Source: Pseudomonas ekonensis
GTDB taxonomy: Bacteria; Pseudomonadota; Gammaproteobacteria; Pseudomonadales; Pseudomonadaceae
Direction: 5' to 3'
DNA: 64,000 nucleotides
NCBI RefSeq assembly: GCF_019145435.1
Contig: NZ_JAHSTS010000001.1
Coordinates: 1,812,001 to 1,876,000, forward strand
The notes beneath the pieces are model-generated. The model was not told the origin of the DNA. It did no database searches and saw nothing but the letters and a program-made list of their open reading frames with translations. Numbering within the stretch: the stretch's first letter is position 1; the number at the start of each line of letters is the position of its first letter. Positions 44,265-55,924 of this stretch are shown piece by piece. The position numbers were made by a program, and so were the translations under genes.

Positions 44265-46922
44265 ATGCGCACCGAACAACCGAAGATGATCTACCTGAAG
44301 GACTATCAGGCGCCCGAGTACCTGATCGACGAAACGCACCTGACCTTCGAGTTGTTCGAGGATCACAGCCTGGTGCACGCGCAACTGGTGATGCGCCGCA
44401 ACCCGGCCCGTGGCCCGGGCCTGCCGCCGCTGGTGCTCGACGGCCAGCAGCTGGAACTGCTGTCGGTGACCCTGGCCGACCGCGAACTGGGCGCCGCCGA
44501 CTACCAGCTGAGCGACAGCCACCTGACCCTGCATCCGGCCAGCGAGACCTTCACGGTCGACACCAGCGTGCGCATTCACCCGGAGAGCAACACCGCGCTG
44601 GAAGGCCTGTACAAGTCCGGCCGCATGTTCTGCACCCAGTGCGAGGCCGAGGGCTTTCGCAAGATCACCTATTACCTCGACCGCCCGGACGTGATGAGCA
44701 AGTTCACCACCACCGTGGTGGCCGAGCAGCACAGCTACCCGGTGCTGCTGTCCAACGGCAACCCGGTCGCCTCGGGCCCCGGCGAAGACGGCCGGCACTG
44801 GGCAACCTGGGAAGACCCGTTCATGAAGCCGGCCTACCTGTTCGCGCTGGTGGCCGGTGACCTGTGGTGCGTCGAGGACAGCTTCACCACCATGAGCCAG
44901 CGCACCGTGGCCCTGCGCATCTATGTCGAGCCGGAAAACATCGACAAGTGCCAGCACGCCATGAACAGCCTGAAGAAGTCCATGCGCTGGGACGAGGAGG
45001 TCTACGGCCGCGAGTACGACCTGGACATCTTCATGATCGTCGCCGTGAACGACTTCAACATGGGCGCCATGGAGAACAAGGGCCTCAACATCTTCAACTC
45101 CAGCGCCGTGCTGGCCCGCGCCGAGACCGCCACCGACGCCGCGCACCAGCGGGTCGAGGCCATCGTCGCCCACGAATACTTCCACAACTGGTCGGGCAAC
45201 CGCGTGACCTGCCGCGACTGGTTCCAGCTGTCGCTCAAGGAAGGCTTCACCGTGTTCCGCGACGCCGGTTTCTCCTCGGACATGAACTCGGCCACGGTCA
45301 AGCGCATCCAGGACGTGGCGTACCTGCGCACCCATCAGTTCGCCGAAGACGCCGGCCCGATGGCCCACGCCGTGCGCCCGGACAGCTTCATCGAGATCTC
45401 CAACTTCTACACCCTGACCGTGTACGAAAAGGGCTCGGAAGTGGTCGGCATGATCCACACGCTGCTGGGCGCCGAGGGCTTTCGCAAGGGCAGCGACCTG
45501 TACTTCCAGCGCCACGACGGCCAGGCCGTGACCTGCGACGATTTCGTCAAGGCCATGGAGGACGCCAACGGCGTCGACCTGACCCAGTTCAAGCGCTGGT
45601 ACAGCCAGGCCGGCACACCGCGCCTGGCGGTGAGCGAGTCCTATGACGCCGCCGCGAAGACCTACAGCCTGACGTTCCGCCAGAGCTGCCCGCCGACCCC
45701 GGACAAGGTCGAGAAGCTGCCGTTCGTGATCCCGGTCGAGCTGGGCCTGCTGGACAGCCAGGGCAATGCCCTCGCGCTGCGCCTGGCGGGCGAAGCCTCG
45801 GCGCAGGGCACCTCCCGGGTGATCTCGGTGACCGAAGCCGAGCAGACCTTCACCTTCGTCGACATCGCCGGGCAGCCGCTGCCGTCGCTGCTGCGCGGCT
45901 TCTCCGCGCCGGTGAAGCTCAGCTTCCCGTACAGCCGCGACCAGTTGATGTTCCTGATGCAGCACGACAGCGACGGCTTCAACCGCTGGGATGCCGGCCA
46001 GCAGCTGTCGGTGCTGGTGCTGCAGGAACTGATCGCCCAACAGCAGAAGGGCGAGCCCCTGGTGCTGGATCCGCGCCTGGTGTCGGCCCTGCGCACCGTG
46101 CTGGCCGACGAGTCGCTGGACCAGGCCATGGTCGCGGAGATGCTGTCGCTGCCGAGCGAAGCCTACCTGACCGAGATCAGCGAAACGGCGGACGTCGACG
46201 CGATCCACGCCGCCCGGGAGTTCGCCCGCCGGCAACTGGCGGACAACCTGTTCGAAGCGCTGTGGCTGCGTTACCAGGCCAACCGCGACCTGTCGAAGAA
46301 AACCCCGTATGTGGCCGAGGCCGAGCACTTCGCCCGCCGGGCGCTGCAGAACATCGCGCTGTCGTACCTGATGCTCAGCGGCAAGCCTGAGGTGCTCGCC
46401 GCCACGCTTGAGCAGTTCGACACCTGCGACAACATGACCGAACGCCTGACGGCGCTGGCCGTGCTGGTCAACTCGCCGTTCGAAGAGCAGAAGGCCAAGG
46501 CCCTGGCCACCTTCGCCGAGCACTTCAAGGACAATCCGCTGGTCATGGACCAATGGTTCAGCGTGCAGGCCGGCAGCACCTTGCCGGGCGGCCTGGCGCG
46601 GGTGAAGGCGCTGATGCAGCACCCGGCGTTCAGCATCAAGAACCCGAACAAGGTGCGTGCGCTGATCGGTGCGTTCGCCGGGCAGAACCTGATCAACTTC
46701 CACGCGGCGGACGGTTCGGGCTATCGCTTCCTGGCGGATCTGGTGATCGAGCTGAACGCTCTCAACCCGCAGATCGCTTCGCGGCAACTGGCGCCGCTGA
46801 CCCGCTGGCGCAAATACGACAGCGCCCGTCAGGCGCTGATGAAGGGCGAACTGGAGCGGATCCTCGCGTCCGGCCAGCTGTCCAGCGATGTGTATGAAGT
46901 GGTGAGCAAGAGCCTGGCCTGA
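44265..46922 (+). CDS. pepN: Aminopeptidase N
   Basis: An 885-residue M1 zinc metallopeptidase that removes N-terminal residues from peptides in the cytoplasm. The substrate-recognition motif is GAMENKGLNIFNSS. The zinc site is VAHEYFHNWSGNRVTC (HEXXH near residue 303), with the third ligand in SLKEGFTVFRD. The alpha-helical C-terminal domain (DUF3458-type) is complete. ATG 44265 has AAGGA upstream. It ends the nadK-pepN gene run; a REP pair follows. Confidence 0.97.
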   Translation: MRTEQPKMIYLKDYQAPEYLIDETHLTFELFEDHSLVHAQLVMRRNPARGPGLPPLVLDGQQLELLSVTLADRELGAADYQLSDSHLTLHPASETFTVDTSVRIHPESNTALEGLYKSGRMFCTQCEAEGFRKITYYLDRPDVMSKFTTTVVAEQHSYPVLLSNGNPVASGPGEDGRHWATWEDPFMKPAYLFALVAGDLWCVEDSFTTMSQRTVALRIYVEPENIDKCQHAMNSLKKSMRWDEEVYGREYDLDIFMIVAVNDFNMGAMENKGLNIFNSSAVLARAETATDAAHQRVEAIVAHEYFHNWSGNRVTCRDWFQLSLKEGFTVFRDAGFSSDMNSATVKRIQDVAYLRTHQFAEDAGPMAHAVRPDSFIEISNFYTLTVYEKGSEVVGMIHTLLGAEGFRKGSDLYFQRHDGQAVTCDDFVKAMEDANGVDLTQFKRWYSQAGTPRLAVSESYDAAAKTYSLTFRQSCPPTPDKVEKLPFVIPVELGLLDSQGNALALRLAGEASAQGTSRVISVTEAEQTFTFVDIAGQPLPSLLRGFSAPVKLSFPYSRDQLMFLMQHDSDGFNRWDAGQQLSVLVLQELIAQQQKGEPLVLDPRLVSALRTVLADESLDQAMVAEMLSLPSEAYLTEISETADVDAIHAAREFARRQLADNLFEALWLRYQANRDLSKKTPYVAEAEHFARRALQNIALSYLMLSGKPEVLAATLEQFDTCDNMTERLTALAVLVNSPFEEQKAKALATFAEHFKDNPLVMDQWFSVQAGSTLPGGLARVKALMQHPAFSIKNPNKVRALIGAFAGQNLINFHAADGSGYRFLADLVIELNALNPQIASRQLAPLTRWRKYDSARQALMKGELERILASGQLSSDVYEVVSKSLA

Positions 46923-46967
46923 TGTAGAAGTGGGGTGGCCCAAATGCCGGCCACCCCACAGAACCCT

Positions 46968-47046
46968 GTGGGAGCTGGCTTGCCAGCGATGACGACTGAC
47001 CCGTCAATGGGGCAGTGCCTGTCATCGCGGGCAGGCTCGCTCCTTC
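46968..47046. repeat. REP pair after pepN
   Basis: Inverted REP palindromes: GGGAGCTGGCTTGCCAGCGA at about 46970-46989 and TCATCGCGGGCAGGCTCGCT ending near 47041. They fill the 140-base gap between the convergent pepN and katG genes. No other terminator was seen there. Confidence 0.85.
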
Positions 47047-47062
47047 CGGTTTTGGCTTGACG

Positions 47063-49428
<2,366 letters not shown>

Positions 49429-49561
49429 GGAAGCCGATAGGGGAAAGCTTTCAGGACTTTACGGGGTGATGCGCCGTGTCGATGCGTGGGATGCACCCGC
49501 GAGAGGCGCGTGGTTGAGCGGTTGCCGCATCTCTGATGGCAGAACAGTGATGGCAAACAGA

Positions 49562-49580
49562 AATGTTATTGTATAACATT
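49562..49580 (+). promoter_or_regulatory. Zur box
   Basis: AATGTTAT-TGT-ATAACATT, a perfect 8-base-arm palindrome preceded by GA, closely matches the gammaproteobacterial Zur consensus (GAAATGTTATANTATAACAT). It lies 77 bases before the ATG of the TonB receptor, implying repression by Zur when zinc is plentiful. Confidence 0.8.
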
Positions 49581-49657
49581 AATTTTGTTTCATCCTGTCT
49601 CGGCGTGTCGTCCATGACTGCCGGCGACGTTCACTCTTCTGTCTACGGAAACCAGAA

Positions 49658-51688
49658 ATGCCTGCCCGTCCTCTCCCATGGCGCCTGACGCCCCTGGCCG
49701 CTGCGCTGCTGTTCGCATCGCCGCTGTTCGCCGCCGAACCCCTCGAACTGCAACCGCAGGTCATCACCGCCAACCCGCTGGGCAGCCAGGCCCTCGCCTC
49801 GCCGTCGACGGTGCTGTCCGGCGATGACCTGACGTTTCAGCAGAAGGGCAGCCTCGGCGAAACCCTGAACAAGCAACCGGGCGTTTCTTCGTCGTATTTC
49901 GGCCCCGGCGCGAGCCGGCCGATCATCCGGGGCCAGGATGGCGACCGCATCCGCATCCTGCGCAACGGCGTCGGCGCGTTGGACGCCTCGTCGCTGTCCT
50001 ATGACCATGCGGTGCCGCTGGATCCGGTCAACGTCGAACGCGTCGAGATTGTCCGTGGCCCGGCGGCGCTGCTGTATGGCGGCAGCGCCATCGGCGGGGT
50101 GGTCAACACCTTCGACAACCGCATTCCCACCGAAGCCATCGACGGCATTCACGGTGCCGGCGAGTTGCGCTACGGCGGCGCCGACACCACCCGCAGCAGC
50201 GCCGGCAAGCTGGAGGCGGGCAATGGTCAGTTTGCCCTGCACGTAGACGCCAGCTCCCGGGAGTTCAACGACCTGAAGATCCCCGGATACGCCAAGACCG
50301 GCCGCGAGCGCGCCGACGATGACGGTGATGCGAAAAAGCACCGTCTGGCCAACAGCGACGGTCGCCAGGACGGCGGCGCGGTGGGGAGTTCCTACACCTG
50401 GGACGACGGTTATGCCGGTCTTTCCTACAGCCATTACGATTCGAACTACGGCTCGCCTGCCGAAGACGACGTGCGTATCCGCATGCAACAGGACCACTAC
50501 GCCTTTGCCTCGGAAATCCGCAACCTGGACGGCCCCTTCAGTTCGGTGAAGTTCGACGCCGGTTACACCGATTACGAACACCGGGAAATCGAAGGCGGCG
50601 AGACCGGCACCACCTTCAAGAACAAGGGCTACGAAGCGCGGGTCGAGGCCCGGCATCAGCCGCTGGGGCCGCTCAACGGCGTGATCGGCGCCCAGGTCAG
50701 CCGCAATGAATTCTCTGCGCTGGGCGAAGAAGCGTTCGTGCCGCAGACCGACACCAACGTCGGCGCGCTGTTCATCCTGGAGGAGCTGCAAGCCACGGAG
50801 CGGTTGCTGCTGACCCTCGGCGGACGGCTGGAACACACCACCGTCGATCCGGACGCCAAGGGCAAGGAGCGTTTCGCCGAGGCCGACCGCTCCAGCAGCT
50901 TCACCGCCGGCAGCCTGTCGTCCGGCGCGGTGTACACCCTGACGCCCGTCTGGTCGGTCGCCGCGACCCTCGGCTACACCGAACGGGCACCGACGTTCTA
51001 CGAGCTGTATGCCAACGGCGCCCACGTGGCCACCGGCACCTATGAGGTCGGCGATGCCGGCCTGTCGAAAGAGAAGGCGGTGTCCAGCGACCTGGCGCTG
51101 CGTTTCGACAACGGCATCCACAAGGGCAGCGTCGGTGTGTTCTACAGCCACTTCTCCAACTACATCGGCCTGTTGAGCACCGGTCGTACGCTCAATGATG
51201 AGGGCGAGCAGGACGCCGACGGCATGCCGGAATACGCCTATTCGGGCGTGCGTGCGCGCTTCAGCGGCATCGAGGCGAAGGATCGCTGGGAACTCGGCGA
51301 GAACGCCTACGGCAAATTTGCCCTGGAATTGTCCGGCGACTACACCCGGGCGAAAAACCTCGACACCGGCGAAGACCTGCCGCGCATTGCGCCGTTGCGT
51401 CTGAACAGCGGGTTGGTCTGGAGCCTGGATCGTTGGCAGGCGCGGCTCGATGTCGAGCACGCCAGTTCGCAGCATCGCGTGCCGGACAACGAAAGCAGCA
51501 CGGACGGCTACACCACGCTGGGGGCCAATGTGGGTTACAACTTCGATGTCGGCCGGAGCAAATGGCTGGCGTTCGTCAATGCCGAGAACCTGACCGACCA
51601 GACCGTGCGCTACGCCAGTTCGATCCTGCGCGACATTGCGCCGGCGCAGGGGCGCAGCATTCAGGTGGGGTTGCGCACCACGTTCTGA
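49658..51688 (+). CDS. znuD: TonB-dependent receptor, ZnuD-type zinc uptake
   Basis: A 676-residue outer-membrane beta-barrel receptor. A cleavable signal peptide (LTPLAAALLFASPLFA) is followed by the plug domain: TLNKQPGVSSSYFGPGASRP, IIRGQDGDRIRILRNGVGAL, then VERVEIVRGPAALLYGGSAI and GGVVNTFDNRIP. The barrel ends in aromatic TTF, the usual last-strand signal. A loop rich in charged residues (GDAKKHRLANSDG) may bind metal. A Zur box upstream supports zinc transport. TonB receptor is certain; ZnuD is supported by regulation and plug similarity. Confidence 0.88.
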   Translation: MPARPLPWRLTPLAAALLFASPLFAAEPLELQPQVITANPLGSQALASPSTVLSGDDLTFQQKGSLGETLNKQPGVSSSYFGPGASRPIIRGQDGDRIRILRNGVGALDASSLSYDHAVPLDPVNVERVEIVRGPAALLYGGSAIGGVVNTFDNRIPTEAIDGIHGAGELRYGGADTTRSSAGKLEAGNGQFALHVDASSREFNDLKIPGYAKTGRERADDDGDAKKHRLANSDGRQDGGAVGSSYTWDDGYAGLSYSHYDSNYGSPAEDDVRIRMQQDHYAFASEIRNLDGPFSSVKFDAGYTDYEHREIEGGETGTTFKNKGYEARVEARHQPLGPLNGVIGAQVSRNEFSALGEEAFVPQTDTNVGALFILEELQATERLLLTLGGRLEHTTVDPDAKGKERFAEADRSSSFTAGSLSSGAVYTLTPVWSVAATLGYTERAPTFYELYANGAHVATGTYEVGDAGLSKEKAVSSDLALRFDNGIHKGSVGVFYSHFSNYIGLLSTGRTLNDEGEQDADGMPEYAYSGVRARFSGIEAKDRWELGENAYGKFALELSGDYTRAKNLDTGEDLPRIAPLRLNSGLVWSLDRWQARLDVEHASSQHRVPDNESSTDGYTTLGANVGYNFDVGRSKWLAFVNAENLTDQTVRYASSILRDIAPAQGRSIQVGLRTTF

Positions 51689-51697
51689 TCCACGGAT

Positions 51698-51732
51698 GCG
51701 CCGACGTCCCGCACCCGGCGGAACGTCGGCGC
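51698..51732. terminator. Bidirectional hairpin
   Basis: GCGCCGACGT and its complement (10-base perfect arms, 15-base loop) lie between the convergent znuD-type and LTA-synthase-like stops. There is no T-run. Confidence 0.55.
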
Positions 51733-51737
51733 CGGCC

Positions 51738-53948
51738 TCAGCTCGACTGTGCCGTGTCGTCCGCCGGCACGTCGTCCAGCAGGTCGTCCTGGCCGGGCAG
51801 TTCGGTGATGACGCTGAAGTCGCTGACCTCGACCGCACCCGCCCCATAACCCAGCAGGTGGAAGGAGAACGCCTTGCGCGCCAGCGGATTGTCGAAGCTG
51901 AAGTCCATCTCCAGCGGCTGATCGGCGGTGGCGACCATTTCCGTCGGCAGGCCCAGTTGCACGTCCTGCTCCATCTCCTTGGCCTTGAGCTGGATGAACG
52001 CGGCTTGCGCCGGATCGACCGAGCGCACGGTCAGGCGCACGCGGGTGTGGGAGCCCTTGGGCATCTCCAGGTACTGCGCGCCGATCAGGTTGTCGGCCCA
52101 GTCATCCTTGATCTGCGCCTGCAGCGGGATCACGTTGGAGCTGCCGAACTGGTAGCGCTGGTTCAGCGGCGAACGCAGCAGCGACAGGTCCAGCGCGGTG
52201 GCGCGGGCGGCGATCTGCCGTGCGCTCTGGCCGCTGGCGTTGCCCTTGAACGTGGCGCTGTCGGCGATGAAGCCGGCGCTGGCGTAATCCCGGCAGCGGC
52301 GCGGCATGTCGCACTCGGTCAGCACGCCCTGGCCGTTGTGGTAGCGCAGCTTGCCGTTGGTGAAGGACATGATCTCGCGGCCCGTGTCGTAGTCGCGAAA
52401 CAGCGAACGGCCGCTCAGGGCGGCGGGCACCGGCAGGTCGAAGTAGTCGAGGATCGAGGCGCTGAGGTCGACATGGCCGTAGACCCCGGCGTTCAGCCGC
52501 GGCAATTGCGCGTGCTCCGGGGCCAGGGTCAGGTTGAAGCCCCAGGACGAGGCCAGGCGCACGCCGTCGATGCCGTGGGACTCGTCGGAGGTGATCACCA
52601 CTATCGTGTCCTTGAGCACGCCCTGGCGTTCGAGGCCGGTCAGGAACACGTCCAGCGCATCGTCCAGATACCCGACGGCGGCCTGTTTCGGCGTGTCGTA
52701 GCGTTGCAGGTACTCGTCCGGCGCGGAGTAGGGCTGGTGGGTGCCGACGGTCAGCAGGGTGAGCATCCACGGCTGCTTCTGCTTCTTCAGTTGGGCGACG
52801 TAGTCCAGCGCGCCTTCGAAGAACGCCTTGTCGTCCTTGCCCCACGGGAACTCCAGGTAGTTGGCGCGGGTGAACCATTCAAGGCCATGGGTCGCATCGA
52901 AACCGATGTGCGGCATGATTTTGTCTTTGGCCATGAACCGCAGGCCGGCGCCTTGCAGGTAGTGGGTGGCGAAACCGTGCTGGCGCAGCTGGGCCGGCAG
53001 GCACGCTTGGTTGCGTTCGTTCTGGGTGAGCATCTCGACGCCCTTGGGCGTGCCGTTGTCGAGCTTGTCGTAATCGCCGCAGAGCATGGCGTACAGGCCG
53101 CGGATGGTCTGGTGGGTGTGCAGCACGTAGTCCGGGGTGTTCATGCCGCGCTCGGCCCAGCGGCTGAGGTTGGGCATGAGGTTTTCCCGGTAATGGCTGC
53201 CGATGGCCTCGCGGTTGGCGCCGATGTAGGCGCCCGGGATGCCTTCCAGGGCGACGATCAGGACGTTGCGGGCCTGCCCCGGGGCGCTCAGCAGCTTGTG
53301 GCCGTTCAGGTCCAGGTCGGTGAGCCCGGCCATGGGCGGGGCGGCGTGTTCGATGTCGCCCGCCAGCCATTCTTCGGCCTGCATCTGGGCGTCGGCGACC
53401 TGGGCGGCGAGCAATTGATGGGGCAGGTTGTACAGGCGCCACGGGTCGGCGTCGCTGGGGTCCACATGCTGCGCGGCCCAATGGGCGCCGAACAGCACCA
53501 GCGGTGCCGCCCAGGCGGCGCGGGGCAATGCCTTCGCTTCGGTGGCGCGGCCGGCCCAACGGGTCAGCAGCCACAGCGCCAGGGCCAGCAGCAGGGCCAC
53601 GGCCACGCCGGGGTGGGCGAACCCGCCGCCGGTGGAGTTTTCCACGAACTGCGGGTCGATCAGGTAATGCAGGTCCGCCGGATTCGGCAGGCGGCCGACG
53701 GCGCTGACCAGTTCCGCGGTTGCCACCGCCAGCAGCCCCCAGAACAGCAGCAGCGGCAGCGCCAGCCACCACGGCCGGCGGTGCAGCAGCGCCACCAGCA
53801 GGCTGCCGACGGCCAGGTCCGACAGGTAACCGAACGTGGATGACCAGCCCAGCGCCGCACGCAGGCACACAGGCACGATCAGCACCAGGGCGATCAGGGA
53901 GAGGAGGCGGGCGTGAGGATGCCGCAACCGGTGAAAAAGAGCGTTCAC
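51738..53948 (-). CDS. LTA synthase-family sulfatase (phosphoglycerol transferase-like)
   Basis: A 736-residue inner-membrane protein. About five N-terminal helices (LLSLIALVLIVPVCLRAAL onward) are followed by a periplasmic alkaline-phosphatase-fold sulfatase domain: NVLIVALEGIPGAYIGANRE (metal-binding start), HTHQTIRGLYAMLCGDYD with the likely catalytic threonine, LLTVGTHQPYS, and VVITSDESHGIDG. This matches LTA-synthase-like/OpgB-like phosphoglycerol or phosphoethanolamine transferases. The GTG at 53948 has GGAAGG nine bases upstream; an ATG at 53969 is the alternative. The substrate is unknown, as pseudomonads lack lipoteichoic acid. Confidence 0.87.
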   Translation of the reverse strand: MNALFHRLRHPHARLLSLIALVLIVPVCLRAALGWSSTFGYLSDLAVGSLLVALLHRRPWWLALPLLLFWGLLAVATAELVSAVGRLPNPADLHYLIDPQFVENSTGGGFAHPGVAVALLLALALWLLTRWAGRATEAKALPRAAWAAPLVLFGAHWAAQHVDPSDADPWRLYNLPHQLLAAQVADAQMQAEEWLAGDIEHAAPPMAGLTDLDLNGHKLLSAPGQARNVLIVALEGIPGAYIGANREAIGSHYRENLMPNLSRWAERGMNTPDYVLHTHQTIRGLYAMLCGDYDKLDNGTPKGVEMLTQNERNQACLPAQLRQHGFATHYLQGAGLRFMAKDKIMPHIGFDATHGLEWFTRANYLEFPWGKDDKAFFEGALDYVAQLKKQKQPWMLTLLTVGTHQPYSAPDEYLQRYDTPKQAAVGYLDDALDVFLTGLERQGVLKDTIVVITSDESHGIDGVRLASSWGFNLTLAPEHAQLPRLNAGVYGHVDLSASILDYFDLPVPAALSGRSLFRDYDTGREIMSFTNGKLRYHNGQGVLTECDMPRRCRDYASAGFIADSATFKGNASGQSARQIAARATALDLSLLRSPLNQRYQFGSSNVIPLQAQIKDDWADNLIGAQYLEMPKGSHTRVRLTVRSVDPAQAAFIQLKAKEMEQDVQLGLPTEMVATADQPLEMDFSFDNPLARKAFSFHLLGYGAGAVEVSDFSVITELPGQDDLLDDVPADDTAQSS

Positions 53949-54235
53949 GAAAAAAGACCTTCCAGCCATCAAACCGTCATAAAAGTGTGCGCGATGATAC
54001 CAAGGGCAGGCGTTCGGATCGCGCGATTAAACGCAGGCCAGGATCGGCCCCGGACGCATCCGGCGGGCCCGGGCCGGTGAATCGCGGGCACAGGGGCGGG
54101 CTGCGGGCGATTGGCGCCGGGTGCGCTTTTTTGTTTCAACCTATTTAAAAAGTATTAATGCCTTTGATCCGACCCTGCTGCATTTGCGAAACATTGCGAT
54201 TTACAATGCGCAACCTCTGATGGAGTCCGATCCTC

Positions 54236-55264
54236 GTGGATGTGTTCGCGCAACTCTCGTCTGGCCTCAACCATTTCGTGATCGCTCCGGTCACCGGGCA
54301 GTTCCTTGGCCTGTTCGATCTGAACGGGCGCCTCGGCGTGGCGTTTCTGCTGGCGTCCTACGCCGTGGCCTACGGGCTGTACCGTCACCGCAAGCGACGG
54401 GGCCTGACCGGGGCGGGGTCGTTCTGGCAGTTCATCGGCGGCGGCCGGGTCCACGGCCACCGCTCGGCGTGGCTGGATTACCGCTACTACTTCATCAAGG
54501 CCATCCTGCGGGTCGCGCTGGTGTTGCCTGTCATCGGACTGGTCGATCCGTACATCCTGCGCTCCGGTGACTACCAGCGGTTTTTCACGCAGTTGTGGGG
54601 CGCACGGGAGCAACTTCCCGATCATCCGTTGCTCGCCGTGTCCTACGGGCTGGGCGTGTTCCTGTTCAGGGATTTCCTGCATTACTGGATCCACCGGGCC
54701 TTTCATTCCCGCTGGCTGTGGGAGTTCCACAAGGTCCACCATTCGGCGCCGGTGCTGGTGCCGGCCACGGCCAGCCGCATCCACATCGTCGAGTCGCTGG
54801 CCGAGCGGCTCGTCATCACCGCCGGCCTCGGCGCCTTCGCCGGCGCGGTCTGGTACGCCTGCGGCGGGGAGGTCAGCCGCTACACCCTGTTCGGCGTGAC
54901 CTGGCTGGTGCTGATCGTCAACAGCCTGGGGGCCAACCTGCGCCACAGCCATGTCTGGCTGTCGTTCGGGCCTGCCATCGAGCATGTGCTCAACAGCCCC
55001 GCCCAGCACCAGATCCACCACAGCGACGCACCGCGCCACTTCAACAAGAACTTCGCCATCAACCTGTCGCTGTGGGACTGGCTGTTCGGCACGCTGTACG
55101 TGACCACAACGAGGCCCGAGGCCTTGCGTTTCGGCACGGGGGAGCAGGATCGCGGGCGTTACCTGACGCTGTACGGGCTGGTCGTCACGCCGTTCGTGGA
55201 GACGGCGCGCAAGCTGTTCCCAAAATCCGTGTGGGGACGAGGGTGGCGGGTCAGGCACCGGTGA
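54236..55264 (+). CDS. Sterol desaturase/fatty-acid hydroxylase-family membrane enzyme
   Basis: A 342-residue membrane di-iron oxygenase. The histidine boxes are FRDFLHYWIHRAFHS (HxxxH), WEFHKVHHSAP and HQIHHSDAPRHFNKNF, as in the fatty-acid hydroxylase superfamily. About five hydrophobic helices surround them. The substrate is unknown. The start is GTG 54236 (MDVFAQLSSG), with GGAG ten bases upstream. The 5' region 54120-54220 is unusually A/T-rich. It is divergent from the sulfatase gene. Confidence 0.88.
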   Translation: MDVFAQLSSGLNHFVIAPVTGQFLGLFDLNGRLGVAFLLASYAVAYGLYRHRKRRGLTGAGSFWQFIGGGRVHGHRSAWLDYRYYFIKAILRVALVLPVIGLVDPYILRSGDYQRFFTQLWGAREQLPDHPLLAVSYGLGVFLFRDFLHYWIHRAFHSRWLWEFHKVHHSAPVLVPATASRIHIVESLAERLVITAGLGAFAGAVWYACGGEVSRYTLFGVTWLVLIVNSLGANLRHSHVWLSFGPAIEHVLNSPAQHQIHHSDAPRHFNKNFAINLSLWDWLFGTLYVTTTRPEALRFGTGEQDRGRYLTLYGLVVTPFVETARKLFPKSVWGRGWRVRHR

Positions 55265-55281
55265 TGTCGCCTGTGTCGGCC

Positions 55282-55308
55282 TCATCGCTTGCAGGCAAGC
55301 TCCTACAG
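55282..55308. repeat. Single degenerate REP
   Basis: TCATCGCTTGCAGGCAAGCT resembles the Pseudomonas REP core but no inverted partner is found nearby. It lies between the desaturase-like gene and ohr. Confidence 0.6.
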
Positions 55309-55458
55309 TTTTTGCTGGTGTGCATGAATCTTGCGGACACCCAGCGTTCCATGAACGCCCGTCTATAGTGAGAAGGCTGTGCGAAATGGGTGGTGCGCCT
55401 GTCGGTGAGCGGCGGGGCGCCGAGACGACAGGCTGTGCCTCTGAATCAGGAGATCGCC

Positions 55459-55875
55459 ATGAGCCAGATCGATAAAGTGCTGTACACCGCAAAGACCCAC
55501 ACCACCGGCGGACGTGACGGCGCTTCGCGCAGTTCCGACGGCATCCTTGACGTGAAACTGTCCTCGCCCGGCAGCAACGGCGGCGGCACCAACCCGGAAC
55601 AACTGTTCGCCGCCGGCTGGTCGGCGTGCTTCATCGGCGCGATGAAGGCGGTGGGGGCGCAACAGAAGATCAGCATTCCGGCGGACGTGGCCGTGGACGC
55701 CGAAGTGGATCTGGGCACCCATGCCGGAGGGTATCTGCTGCAGGCGCGGCTCAACGTGAGCCTGCCGGGGATGGAGCGCGCCGCCGCGCAGAAGCTGGTG
55801 GAGGATGCGCACCAGGTGTGCCCTTATTCCAAGGCTACGCGCAACAACATCCAGGTCGAGGTGAAACTGGTCTGA
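55459..55875 (+). CDS. ohr: Organic hydroperoxide resistance protein (Ohr/OsmC family)
   Basis: A 138-residue thiol peroxidase that reduces organic hydroperoxides. The family opening is KVLYTAKTHTTGGRDGASRS. The two catalytic cysteines are in AAGWSACFIGAMKA and EDAHQVCPYSKATR, with the conserved arginine in GRDGASR. ATG 55459 follows CAGGAG. No OhrR regulator gene or clear OhrR operator is seen next to it. Confidence 0.95.
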   Translation: MSQIDKVLYTAKTHTTGGRDGASRSSDGILDVKLSSPGSNGGGTNPEQLFAAGWSACFIGAMKAVGAQQKISIPADVAVDAEVDLGTHAGGYLLQARLNVSLPGMERAAAQKLVEDAHQVCPYSKATRNNIQVEVKLV

Positions 55876-55888
55876 GCCCAGGCGGCCC

Positions 55889-55905
55889 GCCCGCGTTGCG
55901 CGGGC
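55889..55905. terminator. GC hairpin between convergent genes
   Basis: GCCCGCG and CGCGGGC around a three-base loop, between the stops of ohr (55875) and the PCu(A)C gene (55925). There is no T-run. Confidence 0.5.
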
Positions 55906-55924
55906 AGGCCGGTTCAGCCGGGGA

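Noticed and set aside
44208..46943. A 911-codon minus-strand open frame
   Set aside because: It is the exact antisense of pepN, which has complete GAMEN and HEXXH motifs.
51636..53843. A 735-codon plus-strand open frame
   Set aside because: It is antisense to the LTA-synthase-like gene, with biased composition and no recognisable domain.
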